A DNA stretch of 64,000 bases, from positions 1-64,000 of the forward strand of contig JAFYXJ010000019.1 in assembly GCA_017546205.1 (NCBI GenBank), read 5' to 3'. This DNA comes from Clostridia bacterium. GTDB taxonomy: Bacteria > Bacillota > Clostridia > Monoglobales > Monoglobaceae. Shown in pieces: positions 34,519-41,634 of the stretch. Under the pieces are notes generated by a model. The model worked only from the letters and a program-made list of their open reading frames with translations. It searched no databases and had not been told where the DNA came from. The position numbers were made by a program, and so were the translations under genes. Position 1 is the first letter of the stretch. Each line of letters starts with the position of its first letter.

Positions 34519-35629
34519 AGTTATGACCATCTTCGGCACCAGACCGGAGGCGATTAAGATGGCGCCCTTGGTTAAGGAGCTGGAAAAATACAACGACCAA
34601 ATTGAATCTCTGGTTTGCGTTACTGCACAACATCGTCAGATGTTGGATCAGGTTCTGGAAATTTTTGATATTCAGCCCGATTATGATTTGAATATTATGA
34701 AAGAACGCCAGACGTTGATAGAGATTCTTACCCGTTCTCTGGAAGGACTGGATCGCGTTATGAAAGAGGCAAAACCGGATATTGTTCTGGTTCACGGTGA
34801 TACCTCTACCACCTTTGTTGGTTCATTGGCAGCATTTTACAACCAAATTGCCGTAGGTCATGTGGAAGCGGGACTTAGAACCTATGACAAATATTCTCCT
34901 TATCCGGAGGAAATCAACCGTCGGATTACCGGTGTCATTGCGGATATGCATTTTGCACCCACCCAGCGGAATTACGATAATCTTATCAAAGAAAACACCA
35001 ACCCCGATACAATTTATGTTACCGGAAATACGGTTATTGATGCCTTAAAAACCACCGTGCGAGAAGACTATCAGTTCAAGGATGAGACTTTGAAATCCAT
35101 GCATTGGGACACCAAAAAGGTGATAGTCATGACGGCGCACCGGCGGGAAAATTTGGGTGAACCGCTTCGGAACATCTGCTATGCTGTACGGGAATTGGTG
35201 GAGGAATTTGATGATATTGAGGTTGTTTATCCGGTACACATGAATCCGGCAGTCCGTGAGGTTGCACAGGAAATCCTGGGCGATCTGGAACGGGTGAAAC
35301 TAATTGAACCGGTGAACGCGGATGAACTTCATAACGCCATCAATCGGGGATATCTGGTGCTGACAGACTCCGGTGGTTTGCAGGAAGAAGCACCGTCTCT
35401 GGGTAAGCCGGTATTGGTGCTCCGGAACGAAACCGAGCGTCCTGAAGCAGTGGATGCCGGTACCGTGAAGATTGCTGGTGTGAAAAAAGAGGATATCGTT
35501 TCTATGGCAAAAGAATTGCTTTGTGATAAAGATGCATATAACAAAATGGCAAAAGCGGTGAATCCTTATGGCGATGGTTTGGCATCGAAACGTATTGTCG
35601 AGGCAATTTTGGAGCATTTTAAGAAGTAA
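34505..35629 (+). CDS. wecB: UDP-N-acetylglucosamine 2-epimerase (non-hydrolysing)
   Basis: 374 aa. Interconverts UDP-GlcNAc and UDP-ManNAc. GTRPEAIKMAPLVKEL at the N-terminus, VHGDTSTTFVG, GHVEAGLRTYDKYSPYPEEINRR, ADMHFAPTQRNYDNLIKE, MTAHRRENLGEPL, LTDSGGLQEEAPSLGKPVLVLRNETERPEA are all intact, including catalytic acidic residues. It starts inside the preceding transferase gene (RBS GAGGAAGAAAAG). The product UDP-ManNAc would feed linkage-unit synthesis of wall teichoic acid-like polymers; the later enzymes (TagA etc.) are not in this window. Confidence 0.95.
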   Translation: MNKIKVMTIFGTRPEAIKMAPLVKELEKYNDQIESLVCVTAQHRQMLDQVLEIFDIQPDYDLNIMKERQTLIEILTRSLEGLDRVMKEAKPDIVLVHGDTSTTFVGSLAAFYNQIAVGHVEAGLRTYDKYSPYPEEINRRITGVIADMHFAPTQRNYDNLIKENTNPDTIYVTGNTVIDALKTTVREDYQFKDETLKSMHWDTKKVIVMTAHRRENLGEPLRNICYAVRELVEEFDDIEVVYPVHMNPAVREVAQEILGDLERVKLIEPVNADELHNAINRGYLVLTDSGGLQEEAPSLGKPVLVLRNETERPEAVDAGTVKIAGVKKEDIVSMAKELLCDKDAYNKMAKAVNPYGDGLASKRIVEAILEHFKK

Positions 35630-35644
35630 GACGGAGATGATTGG

Positions 35645-36037
35645 ATGAAAGCGACAGTTTTATATTATCATTTGGCAAAAGAAAAGGAAGATGCAATCGT
35701 TGAGGCGGTTTCTCTCTTGGGAGCAATCGCCCGTCGGGTGGAAGATACTGAGGTCGGCATGACGGTAGGCTATCTTGCAGGAGATGACGATGCGCCAACT
35801 ATGGAAGGTGAGAACTTGCCCAAGGCTATTGAGGCAGAGGTTCTGGTTATGTGCGGCTTTACGCAATTGCAGTTTAATCTTTTGATGGCAATGTTTCAGA
35901 AAAAGAAAATACCGCAGGTGCAGTTAAAAGCCATGCTGACACCTACCAACCGGGACTGGACATTTGCTAAATTAGTCGGGGAATTGAAGGTGGAACATAC
36001 CCTGATGACAGCACAGAAAAAATCCAAAAAAAATTGA
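35645..36037 (+). CDS. DUF3783 protein
   Basis: 130 aa. Small soluble protein of the DUF3783 family. The C-terminal half (VLVMCGFTQLQFNLLMAMFQKKKIPQVQLKAMLTPTNRDWTFAKLVGELKVEH) is the recognisable domain; the N-terminal half predicts an alpha/beta fold. Function unknown in the family. It ends in a lysine-rich tail. It lies 15 bp after wecB with a GGAGATGATTGG site and precedes a tRNA promoter, so it closes the trpS-wecB transcript. Confidence 0.75.
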   Translation: MKATVLYYHLAKEKEDAIVEAVSLLGAIARRVEDTEVGMTVGYLAGDDDAPTMEGENLPKAIEAEVLVMCGFTQLQFNLLMAMFQKKKIPQVQLKAMLTPTNRDWTFAKLVGELKVEHTLMTAQKKSKKN

Positions 36038-36045
36038 AAAAATGC

Positions 36046-36074
36046 TTGACATTCCACAGAAATTCTGTTAGAAT
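36046..36074 (+). promoter_or_regulatory. Promoter of the tRNA-Met/tRNA-Glu unit
   Basis: -35 TTGACA (36046-36051), 17-bp spacer, -10 TAGAAT (36069-36074), about 30 bp before the first tRNA. Confidence 0.82.
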
Positions 36075-36104
36075 ACTATTCGTGCCTGTAAAAGGCACAA
36101 CCAT

Positions 36105-36181
36105 GGCGGTATAGCTCAGTTGGCTAGAGCATACGGTTCATACCCGTAGTGTCACTGGTTCGAATCCAGTTACCGCTACCA
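36105..36181 (+). tRNA. tRNA-Met (CAT), elongator
   Basis: Cloverleaf with acceptor GGCGGTA / TACCGCT, anticodon stem TACGG / CCGTA and loop TTCATAC giving CAT, T-arm GGTTCGAATCC, and an encoded CCA. The anticodon stem lacks the three GC pairs of initiator tRNA, so this is the elongator form. A tRNA-Ile(CAT) read by lysidine cannot be fully excluded but the body matches clostridial tRNA-Met. Confidence 0.92.
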
Positions 36182-36184
36182 TAC

Positions 36185-36259
36185 GGCTCCTTGGTCAAGT
36201 GGTTAAGACTCCGCCCTCTCACGGCGGCTACAGGGGTTCGAATCCCCTAGGAGTCACCA
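36185..36259 (+). tRNA. tRNA-Glu (CTC)
   Basis: Acceptor GGCTCCT / AGGAGTC, anticodon stem CCGCC / GGCGG with loop CTCTCAC giving CTC, T-arm GGGGTTCGAATCCCC, CCA encoded. It begins three bases after the tRNA-Met CCA, so both are cut from one transcript. Confidence 0.93.
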
Positions 36260-36260
36260 A

Positions 36261-36296
36261 AAAAGACAACTTTCAATTGAAAGTTGTCTTTTTTTA
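36261..36296. terminator. Bidirectional terminator after the tRNAs
   Basis: Long perfect inverted repeat, arms AAAAGACAACTTTCAA (36261-36276) and TTGAAAGTTGTCTTTT (36277-36292), followed by more T. It serves the tRNAs and the convergent ASKHA gene. Confidence 0.88.
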
Positions 36297-37691
36297 TCAA
36301 AACAGCATATTTTCAATATATTTTTTCATAAAGAAATGGTTGGAGGACAACTCTTCTGTTTTGGCAATGGAGGCAATATATTCTGCCTCTTTTAGAAAAT
36401 CTTTATTGTGCAGAAGCATGATGGAACCGGTTCCTGCGGCGTTCCCGATTACCATCGTTTTGGGAAGAAAGGCATCTGGAATCAGTTTCAGAATTGCCCC
36501 GTTGCGTATATCGAGATAGGAACCAAATCCTCCAGCAAGATAGAAGGTGTCGATATCATCATAACAAAGGCTGTTGCAGTTGAGTAAGGTATCTATGCCG
36601 GAACGAATGGCGGACTTGGCAAGTTGTACCTGTCGTACATCCTCGGGCGTCAGACAGATGCCACTGTCTCCAATAGGAAATGTCTGTTCCATATATCCGG
36701 TTTCATCAATGACACCCAATTGCAAAAGGCAGGCTATAGTGTCAATCAGTCCGCTGCCGCATAATCCTACAGCAGGAAGATTCTCAATGGTGGTGTATTC
36801 CACTGCCCCGTCTTTGATAAAAACTTTGTTGATGGCGCCGCCTACGGCACAAGTACCATGTGTAATACCGGCACCCTCTAAGGCAGGACCGGCGGCAGTG
36901 GAGCAACAAGTTAGCGTTCCATTGTGCCAGAGTACCATCTCTCCGTTGGTACCAATATCTACCAGAAGAGAAGTTTTGTCTTTTAACATACCGCTGGCGA
37001 GGATAGCAGTGGTAATATCTGCCCCCACATAAGCCGATATACAAGGAGGAAGATAGGCGTTCTTATACCACCCTCCAAACAGTGTTTGAGGTGTATAGGG
37101 GGAAATTGCAATACCTGAGGGGTCCTTCCCGGTTAAAAGGTGGAGCATAGTGGTATTTCCGGTAATCACATATTTTTCAATGGGATAATCCTCTGCTAAG
37201 TTGCGGATGCAGTTGCAGATTTCCTCTTGCAGTTGACAAAGCCCGCCTTTGCCAGCGTGCTCAATCCGGGAGATTACATCAGCACCATACACAGCCTGCG
37301 GGTTGGGTACGGCAACACATTTAATCTGTCGGCATTGGGGGAACTGATAAAGATATCCGGCAACGGTGGTGGTCCCAATGTCAACCGCCATGCCATACCC
37401 GTCTGTTATTAATGGTTTTTTTTCAAATGCGGGCATAAAGCCATCGGTCATTCCTTGCAGGGTTTGTTCCTTTATGACATATTCAATCAAAGTGTCGGAG
37501 TTCACATAGGTCTGACAAGAAAGAACCTCTTTGCCATTGGCAGTTACTCTGCATTTTTTGCAGCTACCTTTTCCGCCACAAGGCTTATCCTGAGGGAGCC
37601 CCAACTGTTCCAAAGCAACAGAAAGAAGCACCTGCTCATAAAAGGTGCCGGATAATTCTTTATCGTTGGTTTTTACCTTGATGGTGAACAT
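36297..37691 (-). CDS. ASKHA-domain ferredoxin protein (corrinoid activation/RACE-like, DUF4445)
   Basis: 464 aa. The N-terminal ~80 residues form a plant-type [2Fe-2S] ferredoxin domain with Cys38, Cys44, Cys47 and Cys59. The rest is the ATP-binding ASKHA domain seen in reductive activators of corrinoid proteins (RamA/AcsV group): MAVDIGTTTVAGYLY, VITGNTTMLHLLTG, LLVDIGTNGEMVLW, GLCGSGLIDTIACLL, FYLAGGFGSYLDI. Such proteins use ATP to reduce Co(II) corrinoid in methyltransferases. It is shorter than the ~600-residue activators. No corrinoid protein or methyltransferase gene lies next to it, so its partner is unknown. Confidence 0.82.
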   Translation of the reverse strand: MFTIKVKTNDKELSGTFYEQVLLSVALEQLGLPQDKPCGGKGSCKKCRVTANGKEVLSCQTYVNSDTLIEYVIKEQTLQGMTDGFMPAFEKKPLITDGYGMAVDIGTTTVAGYLYQFPQCRQIKCVAVPNPQAVYGADVISRIEHAGKGGLCQLQEEICNCIRNLAEDYPIEKYVITGNTTMLHLLTGKDPSGIAISPYTPQTLFGGWYKNAYLPPCISAYVGADITTAILASGMLKDKTSLLVDIGTNGEMVLWHNGTLTCCSTAAGPALEGAGITHGTCAVGGAINKVFIKDGAVEYTTIENLPAVGLCGSGLIDTIACLLQLGVIDETGYMEQTFPIGDSGICLTPEDVRQVQLAKSAIRSGIDTLLNCNSLCYDDIDTFYLAGGFGSYLDIRNGAILKLIPDAFLPKTMVIGNAAGTGSIMLLHNKDFLKEAEYIASIAKTEELSSNHFFMKKYIENMLF

Positions 37692-37771
37692 GGCGTAGCC
37701 TCATTTCTAGTGTACATGAGAGTATCATATCAAATTTTTTTCGTAGTTGCAAGTCATTGTTGGGAAGATAT

Positions 37772-37810
37772 AAAAAATCTGTAATGTCCATTGGGAATTA
37801 CAGATTTTTT
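37772..37810 (-). terminator. Terminator of the DtxR-family gene
   Basis: Perfect 14-bp stem AAAAAATCTGTAAT / ATTACAGATTTTTT (37772-37785, 37797-37810) whose T run on the minus strand follows the stop codon region of the regulator. Confidence 0.78.
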
Positions 37811-38163
37811 TCTTCCAGATATTGTTTCATGGCAAGTAATGTTGTTTCGCTGATGACATGTTCCATGCGGCAGGCATCTTCCTCTGCAGTCTCTTCATCT
37901 ACCCCCAGAGAAAGCAACATTTCCGTCAGTACAGTGTGCCGCTCAAAAATACTTTGGGCAGTTTGGACACCGTATTCTGTCAAAGAAATATAGCCGTCAT
38001 CGTCTACCGTGATATATCCCTGTTGTTTCAAAAGTCCTACAGCGCGACTGACGCTTGGCTTGGAGTAATTCATGTGCTCCGCTACATCAATAGAACGAAC
38101 CGATGCCTTGGAACGGCAAAGGACATAAATGGATTCAAGATACATTTCACCGGATTCTTTCAA
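37798..38163 (-). CDS. Metal-dependent DtxR/MntR-family repressor
   Basis: 121 aa. N-terminal winged HTH (SVRSIDVAEHMNYSKPSVSRAVGLLKQQGYITVDDDGYISLTEYG) and metal-binding dimerisation domain (FERHTVLTEMLLSLGVDEETAEEDACRMEHVISETTLLAM), with the usual ligands His, Glu, Cys, Glu, His. There is no SH3-like third domain, as in MntR. Start codon is TTG at 38163, preceded by GGAGGTGAT; no ATG alternative is available. It is divergent from feoAB, whose promoter region carries three TTAGC-N4-GCTAA palindromes of the kind bound by this family. It therefore likely represses feo when Fe(II) or Mn(II) is plentiful. Confidence 0.88.
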   Translation of the reverse strand: MKESGEMYLESIYVLCRSKASVRSIDVAEHMNYSKPSVSRAVGLLKQQGYITVDDDGYISLTEYGVQTAQSIFERHTVLTEMLLSLGVDEETAEEDACRMEHVISETTLLAMKQYLEEKNL

Positions 38164-38189
38164 AGATATATCACCTCCTCATCTCTTGT

Positions 38190-38218
38190 ATCATAGCATA
38201 AAGTTTTTGGAAAATCAA
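38190..38218 (-). promoter_or_regulatory. Promoter of the DtxR-family gene
   Basis: Minus strand -35 TTGATT (38213-38218), 17-bp spacer, -10 TATGAT (38190-38195). It does not overlap the TTAGC palindromes, so autoregulation is not indicated. Confidence 0.65.
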
Positions 38219-38254
38219 GATAGAAAAATTTTTTAAAAATAAGGCAAAAAAAGG

Positions 38255-38283
38255 TTGACAAATTTTTCAAAGGGTGATAAGAT
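38255..38283 (+). promoter_or_regulatory. Promoter of feoAB
   Basis: -35 TTGACA (38255-38260), 17-bp spacer, -10 TAAGAT (38278-38283). The first operator palindrome begins about two bases after the predicted start site. Confidence 0.8.
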
Positions 38284-38291
38284 AATTAGTG

Positions 38292-38307
38292 GTTAGCGAA
38301 TGCTAAC
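38292..38307. promoter_or_regulatory. Metalloregulator operator 1
   Basis: Perfect palindrome GTTAGC-GAAT-GCTAAC just downstream of the feo transcription start; matches DtxR/MntR-type boxes. Confidence 0.75.
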
Positions 38308-38325
38308 TAAAATTTTCAACAAGCA

Positions 38326-38341
38326 GTTAGCCTTTGCTAAT
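38326..38341. promoter_or_regulatory. Metalloregulator operator 2
   Basis: GTTAGC-CTTT-GCTAAT, embedded in a longer inverted repeat that extends to AAGCA on the left and TGCTT on the right. It lies in the feoA leader, 34 bp centre to centre from operator 1. Confidence 0.65.
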
Positions 38342-38377
38342 TGCTTGTCCAAAAAGTGTGAAAATCAGGTGACAATC

Positions 38378-38590
38378 ATGAATCTAAGAGAAGCAATCGA
38401 AGGAAAAGAATATATCATTCAAGAAATTCAAACCTACGACGAAGAATTGGATTCTTTTTTATTTTCGTTGGGTTGTTACAGCGGAGAGCCTATTACCGTT
38501 GTTTCTCATATGAAAAGCGGATGTGTGGTTTCTATCAAAGACAGTCGGTATAACATAGACAACCAGTTGGCAGAGGCGATTCTAATTTAA
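38378..38590 (+). CDS. feoA: Ferrous iron transport protein FeoA
   Basis: 70 aa. SH3-like cytoplasmic partner of FeoB. MNLREAIEGKEYIIQEIQ, FLFSLGCYSGEPITVVSHMKSGCVVSIKDSRYNIDNQLAEAILI is the complete FeoA fold. The start at 38378 has AGGTGACAATC upstream; the frame is open further but crosses operator 2. First gene of the feo operon. Confidence 0.9.
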   Translation: MNLREAIEGKEYIIQEIQTYDEELDSFLFSLGCYSGEPITVVSHMKSGCVVSIKDSRYNIDNQLAEAILI

Positions 38591-38613
38591 GAACAGTTAA
38601 GTTTTTGCACTTT

Positions 38614-38631
38614 AGTTAGCAATTGCTAACT
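38614..38631. promoter_or_regulatory. Metalloregulator operator 3 between feoA and feoB
   Basis: Perfect 18-bp palindrome AGTTAGCAATTGCTAACT, the same half-site as the two upstream boxes. Its position inside the operon suggests a road-block or an internal promoter. Confidence 0.65.
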
Positions 38632-38684
38632 TGGAATTTGATGAATCTCTAGTGATGATTTTAATGTAAGGAGGAAGAATATTT

Positions 38685-40685
38685 ATGAGAATTGCCTTAA
38701 CGGGGAACCCCAATTCTGGTAAAACAACCATGTACAATGCTCTTACGGGGAAAAGCGAAAAGGTGGGAAACTGGGCAGGTGTTACCGTTGAAAAGAAGGA
38801 ACATTCCATGAAAAAGATGTATTGGGATGGGAACGAGGAATTGATTGCGGTTGACCTTCCGGGCGCATACTCTATGTCTCCTTTTACGTCAGAGGAAAGC
38901 ATAACCAGTTCTTATGTAAAGCAAGAAAATCCGGATGTTATTATTAATATTGTGGATGCCACCAATCTTAGCAGAAGTTTGTTTTTTACTACGCAACTTT
39001 TAGAATTGGGAATTCCGGTTGTTGTAGCGTTGAACAAAAGCGATATTAATAAGAAAAAAGAAACGGATATTGATACGGCAATACTTGCTGAAAAACTTGG
39101 GTGTCCGGTAGTGGAGACGGTTTCTACCTCTGCAGATGGACTGAAAACATTGATGAAAACCGCGGCCAAACAAAAAGGGCGGATACAGACTGCACCTTAT
39201 ATTCAAAAAGAAATTGATGTAACAGACAAATGCGCAGTAGTGGCTGCGGACCGTGAGCGGTTTGAATTTGTGAATAAAATTGTAGAAGATGTTGAACGTA
39301 GAAAAGTTTTCACCAAGGATAGAAACTTTGCAGATAAAATTGATGCAGTTTTGATTAACAAATGGCTGGGCATTCCTATTTTTGCTGTTGTGATGTGGCT
39401 GGTATTCCAGATTTCTCAGGTTTGGATAGGCACTCCTGTTGCAGATTGGATGGTAGGCGGCATGGAAATCTTCCAAGGTTGGGTCGGCGACTTGCTTGCA
39501 GATGCCAATCCGTTACTTTCTGCTTTGTTGGTTGATGGCGTTATCGGCGGCGTCATTGCAGTTGTAGGCTTTTTGCCTTTAGTTATGGTGATGTATTTCC
39601 TGATTGCGTTGTTAGAGGATTGCGGATATATGTCCAGAGTTGCCGTTGTCCTTGATCCCATCTTCAAAAAAGTAGGACTTTCCGGCAAATCGGTCATCCC
39701 CTTTGTTATTACTGTTGGCTGTGCTGTGCCGGGAATCATGGCAAGCCGTACCATCCGGAATGAGCGTGAACGCAGAGCGACTGCGATGCTGGCACCCTTT
39801 ATGCCGTGTGGTGCTAAGATTCCGGTCATTGCACTGTTTGCCGGTGCATTTTTTGAGGGGGCAGGATGGGTCAGCACAGCGATGTATCTTTCCGGTATTC
39901 TGCTGATCTTCTTGGGGGCGTTGTTGGTAAATCGCATTACTGGGTACAAAGCGAGAAAATCCTTCTTTATCATTGAACTTCCGGAATATAAGACACCCTC
40001 TTTCTGGGGGGCATTTCAGTCTATGTGCAGTCGGGGATGGGCATACATTGTCAAGGCGGGAACCATTATTCTCCTTTGTAATACTGCCATCCATATTATG
40101 CAAACCTTTGCATGGAGTTTTCAGGTTGCAGAAACCGCGGATGTATCCATTCTGGCATCCCTTGCAAGACCTTTTGCTTATGTGATGATTCCTATCATCG
40201 GATATCATGCGTGGCAACTTGCGGCAGCTACGGTAACTGGTTTTATTGCCAAAGAAAATGTAGTAGCCACAATTGCAGTTTGTTATCTGCTGACGGATGT
40301 AACGGGTGAACTTCGGGGTGCAGTTCCGGAACTAACTTCGGTTGCAGCCCTTGCATACCTTATGCTGAATCTTTTTACTCCGCCTTGTTTTGCAGCAATT
40401 GGTGCCATGAACGCCGAAATGAGGAGCGCAAAATGGGTGTGGGGCGGTATTGGACTGCAACTTAGCGTAGGCTTTACGGTTGGTTATTTGGTATATACGA
40501 TTGGCACATTAATTACAGCGCCGGAAACTTTGAATATTGTTGCGGCGTTTGCAGGATTTGTTGCAATAGTTGTTATGGCAATCATGATTGGCATTTTAAT
40601 TAATAAGGCAGATAAAAAACTGCAGGAAGAATACGCAAGCAAGGCGCGAAAGGCCGCCAAGAAACCGGAGCGTGCCTGTCAATGA
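38685..40685 (+). CDS. feoB: Ferrous iron transporter FeoB
   Basis: 666 aa. G-protein-coupled Fe(II) importer of the cytoplasmic membrane. N-terminal GTPase: G1 GNPNSGKTT, G2 region GNWAGVTVEKKEH, G3 DLPGAYS, G4 NKSD. The membrane part starts near residue 225 and contains two Gate domains (PFVITVGCAVPGIMASRTI...PFMPCGAKIPVIALFAGAF; FIAKENVVATIAVCYLL). The protein is somewhat shorter than E. coli FeoB (about 770). RBS AAGGAGGAAG. The last bases overlap the start of a small Cys-rich gene (ATGA). Confidence 0.96.
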   Translation: MRIALTGNPNSGKTTMYNALTGKSEKVGNWAGVTVEKKEHSMKKMYWDGNEELIAVDLPGAYSMSPFTSEESITSSYVKQENPDVIINIVDATNLSRSLFFTTQLLELGIPVVVALNKSDINKKKETDIDTAILAEKLGCPVVETVSTSADGLKTLMKTAAKQKGRIQTAPYIQKEIDVTDKCAVVAADRERFEFVNKIVEDVERRKVFTKDRNFADKIDAVLINKWLGIPIFAVVMWLVFQISQVWIGTPVADWMVGGMEIFQGWVGDLLADANPLLSALLVDGVIGGVIAVVGFLPLVMVMYFLIALLEDCGYMSRVAVVLDPIFKKVGLSGKSVIPFVITVGCAVPGIMASRTIRNERERRATAMLAPFMPCGAKIPVIALFAGAFFEGAGWVSTAMYLSGILLIFLGALLVNRITGYKARKSFFIIELPEYKTPSFWGAFQSMCSRGWAYIVKAGTIILLCNTAIHIMQTFAWSFQVAETADVSILASLARPFAYVMIPIIGYHAWQLAAATVTGFIAKENVVATIAVCYLLTDVTGELRGAVPELTSVAALAYLMLNLFTPPCFAAIGAMNAEMRSAKWVWGGIGLQLSVGFTVGYLVYTIGTLITAPETLNIVAAFAGFVAIVVMAIMIGILINKADKKLQEEYASKARKAAKKPERACQ

Positions 40686-40828
40686 TAGATGTAATTTTGG
40701 TACTTATATTTCTGGCGGTGATAGGCGGAGCGGGATGGTATCTGTACAGGGCAAAGCGAAAAGGGCAGACCTGTATCGGTTGCCCGCATGCCAAAACCTG
40801 CGGAAAAAAACAATGTAACGGTAAATAA
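40682..40828 (+). CDS. FeoB-associated Cys-rich membrane protein
   Basis: 48 aa, MIDVILVLIFLAVIGGAGWY at the start. One membrane helix (residues 3-22) is followed by a basic stretch and a Cys-rich tail with cysteines at 31, 34, 40 and 45 (CIGCPHAKTCGKKQC). This is the small protein commonly encoded directly after feoB in Clostridia. It may bind iron or an iron-sulfur cofactor near FeoB; this is inference. The ATG overlaps the feoB stop (ATGA). Too short for routine gene calling but clearly supported by context and motif. Confidence 0.85.
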   Translation: MIDVILVLIFLAVIGGAGWYLYRAKRKGQTCIGCPHAKTCGKKQCNGK

Positions 40829-40831
40829 AAT

Positions 40832-40866
40832 AGAGGCTGTATCGCTTCAAGCGAGACAGCCTCTTA
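40832..40866. terminator. Terminator of feo operon and of sfsA
   Basis: Stem AGAGGCTGT-ATCGC / GCGAG-ACAGCCTCT with a small loop, between convergent feo and sfsA, whose stop codon is at 40864. Confidence 0.78.
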
Positions 40867-41538
40867 TAGTTTTATGGGAAGAAAATTTTTTACCGCAAGA
40901 GTATCCGGGGTAACATCACAGGTGACGCAGATAAGGTTGACCCCTTGCCGTTCTGCCTTGGCTAAAGCATCGGCAAAAGCCGGATGGGTCCGGCGGTTGG
41001 GTGTAAAATAATCTGCTTTCTCCATCTGTACCACAAAAAAGAGGTAAGCATCGTATCCGTATTGAATACAATGGCAGAGCTCGTGGAGGTGTTTGACTCC
41101 CCGTTCTGTGGGAGCGTCGGGAAACAGAACAACGCCGTTATCCTCCAATGTGACACCTTTGACTTCGGCAAAAATTTTTTTGCCGTTTGCTTCCAGATAA
41201 AAATCAAAGCGAGAATCTCCATACTTTGCCTCCGGTTTCACAAGGGAGAGATTAGAGAAAAAGGAGGGGATCCATTCTTTGATAACCTGATTGGGTGCTT
41301 GACTGTCTATGTTAATCAGTCGGTCACCTTTACATACGGCAATCAGGTCGTATTGGGTTTTCCTTGCCGGATTTTCTGATTTTTCCACAAAAACGGTTGC
41401 TCCGGGCAAAAGCAATTCCTTGCATCGACCGGTGTTTTTGACATGACAAACCGCAATCGTTCCATCAAGATCAATATGAGCAATAAAACGATTGGGGCGG
41501 TCAATAAATTTTCCTTGTTTGATGTTTGCGTATTTCAT
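40864..41538 (-). CDS. sfsA: DNA/RNA nuclease SfsA family protein
   Basis: 224 aa. SfsA proteins, once called sugar fermentation stimulation proteins, have an N-terminal OB-like fold and a C-terminal PD-(D/E)XK-type nuclease fold. Visible blocks: FIAHIDLDGTIAVCHVKNTGRCKELLLPGATVFVE (residues 17-51), DSRFDFYLEANGKKIFAEVKGVTL (nuclease core with Asp, Glu-Val-Lys) and FPDAPTERGVKHLHEL. The ATG at 41538 has no Shine-Dalgarno; the -10 box TATACT ends only 6 nt upstream, so the transcript should start at or beside the ATG. Codons further upstream would lie in the promoter. It is divergent from glgP. Confidence 0.9.
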   Translation of the reverse strand: MKYANIKQGKFIDRPNRFIAHIDLDGTIAVCHVKNTGRCKELLLPGATVFVEKSENPARKTQYDLIAVCKGDRLINIDSQAPNQVIKEWIPSFFSNLSLVKPEAKYGDSRFDFYLEANGKKIFAEVKGVTLEDNGVVLFPDAPTERGVKHLHELCHCIQYGYDAYLFFVVQMEKADYFTPNRRTHPAFADALAKAERQGVNLICVTCDVTPDTLAVKNFLPIKL

Positions 41539-41544
41539 AAATGC

Positions 41545-41573
41545 AGTATACCACGGGAAAGTCTGTATGTCAA
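41545..41573 (-). promoter_or_regulatory. Promoter of sfsA, leaderless type
   Basis: Minus strand -35 TTGACA (41568-41573), 17-bp spacer, -10 TATACT (41545-41550), then GCATTT and the ATG at 41538-41536. Confidence 0.8.
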
Positions 41574-41634
41574 AGCATAAAATTGTATAGATTGGAAATG
41601 CTAACCCTGATTCAAAAAAACGGGGAGGATTCCA

